Positions 63,923-64,000 of a DNA stretch of 64,000 bases are shown piece by piece. Location of the stretch: positions 92,150 through 156,149 of the forward strand of contig NZ_MVIJ01000008.1 of NCBI RefSeq assembly GCF_002086735.1, written 5' to 3'. A program made the translations under genes and the position numbers. Position 1 is the first letter of the stretch, and every line of letters begins with the position of its first letter. The notes beneath the pieces were generated by a model. The model made no database searches. It had not been told where the DNA came from and saw only the letters and a program-made list of their open reading frames with translations. Source of the stretch: Mycobacterium scrofulaceum (GTDB lineage Bacteria; Actinomycetota; Actinomycetes; Mycobacteriales; Mycobacteriaceae).

Positions 63923-64000
63923 GTCGAGGGTGTCGTCGGCGGCGGTGATCGCGGAGTTTGATGAGCTCTTCGAGCGGCGGTATCCCTCGGGGACGGCGGA
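63915..64000 (+). CDS. Start of a 13E12/DUF222-family gene, cut by window end
   Basis: Only 28 codons are present (MFESRVSSAAVIAEFDELFE then RRYPSGTA). The opening and the SOS box over the ATG are typical of the 13E12 repeat family (DUF222, often with a C-terminal HNH nuclease domain), whose members are induced by DNA damage in M. tuberculosis. The family call is therefore from context plus a short N-terminus. It interrupts the expected path back to rplN, so the sulfatase island may extend beyond this window. Confidence 0.6.
   Translation, partial: MFESRVSSAAVIAEFDELFERRYPSGTA

Overview
The window is a high-GC actinobacterial chromosome segment that I read as a slow-growing Mycobacterium. 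The inference rests on a nearly complete gene order match, from memory, to M. tuberculosis Rv0645c-Rv0713. It also rests on mycobacterial marker genes: a mycolic acid methyltransferase, mkl, a PE protein, the mycofactocin locus and a 13E12-type gene. The RpoB N-terminus resembles the M. avium complex, but I cannot run the alignment that would fix the species.

Layout. 1-3529 (minus strand): the 5' part of mmaA1, lipG, an ABC1/UbiB-type kinase and a DinB-like protein. 3568-9247 (plus): a GH38 alpha-mannosidase, a small protein called fabD2 in M. tuberculosis, and a ROK sugar kinase, which form one glycan-handling operon. 9300-10636: rplJ-rplL with promoter, L10 leader and terminator. 10637-12891: a TetR regulator divergent from a carotenoid cleavage oxygenase around a perfect palindrome. 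Then mkl, rpoB-rpoC and their terminator, a RibD-domain fragment, end, lpqP and the lipid-catabolism operon fadE8-echA4-paaX-like-echA5. 28181-29884 (minus): secreted DUF732 and DUF3060 proteins. 30021-35230: TetR and the str operon rpsL-rpsG-fusA1-tuf. 35369-39106: an orphan PE protein, a SHOCT protein, a mycofactocin-coupled SDR and a ferredoxin reductase. 39114-47356: the mycofactocin locus, with mftR and a DUF2332 gene on the minus strand and mftA-B-C-D-E-F-G on the plus strand. 48037-50388: an MFS exporter divergent from a TetR regulator. 50757-56238: the S10 operon from rpsJ to rpsQ. 56355-63875: a sulfatase island (atsA, LpqN-like lipoprotein, DUF4436, pstS, formylglycine-generating enzyme, second DUF4436). 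It lies where M. tuberculosis has only atsA-Rv0712-Rv0713. The window ends in the start of a 13E12/DUF222 gene whose start codon sits inside a LexA box.

How the genes work together. Transcription and translation genes (rplJL, rpoBC, str and S10 operons) form the conserved backbone, mostly with SigA-like promoters, long leaders and strong stem-loop terminators. Accessory modules are inserted between them. The fadE8-echA cluster and the SDR/ferredoxin reductase pair point to lipid or sterol catabolism, and the SDR has a perfect KstR-type operator. The SDR belongs to the family that uses mycofactocin, which is made by the adjacent mft genes. AtsA needs the formylglycine-generating enzyme to mature its active-site cysteine. 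PstS between the DUF4436 genes carries a PHO-box-like repeat and may tie the island to phosphate supply.

A recurring pattern is a TANNNT -10 hexamer 6-7 nt before an ATG or GTG, with no usable Shine-Dalgarno sequence. It is seen at the DinB-like gene, the mannosidase, end, fadE8, the SDR, atsA and the 13E12 gene, and predicts leaderless mRNAs. Relative to M. tuberculosis, the mmpS5-mmpL5-Rv0678 genes and the toxin-antitoxin cluster before rpoB are missing from these positions. I saw no tRNA, rRNA, CRISPR array, insertion sequence or replication origin.
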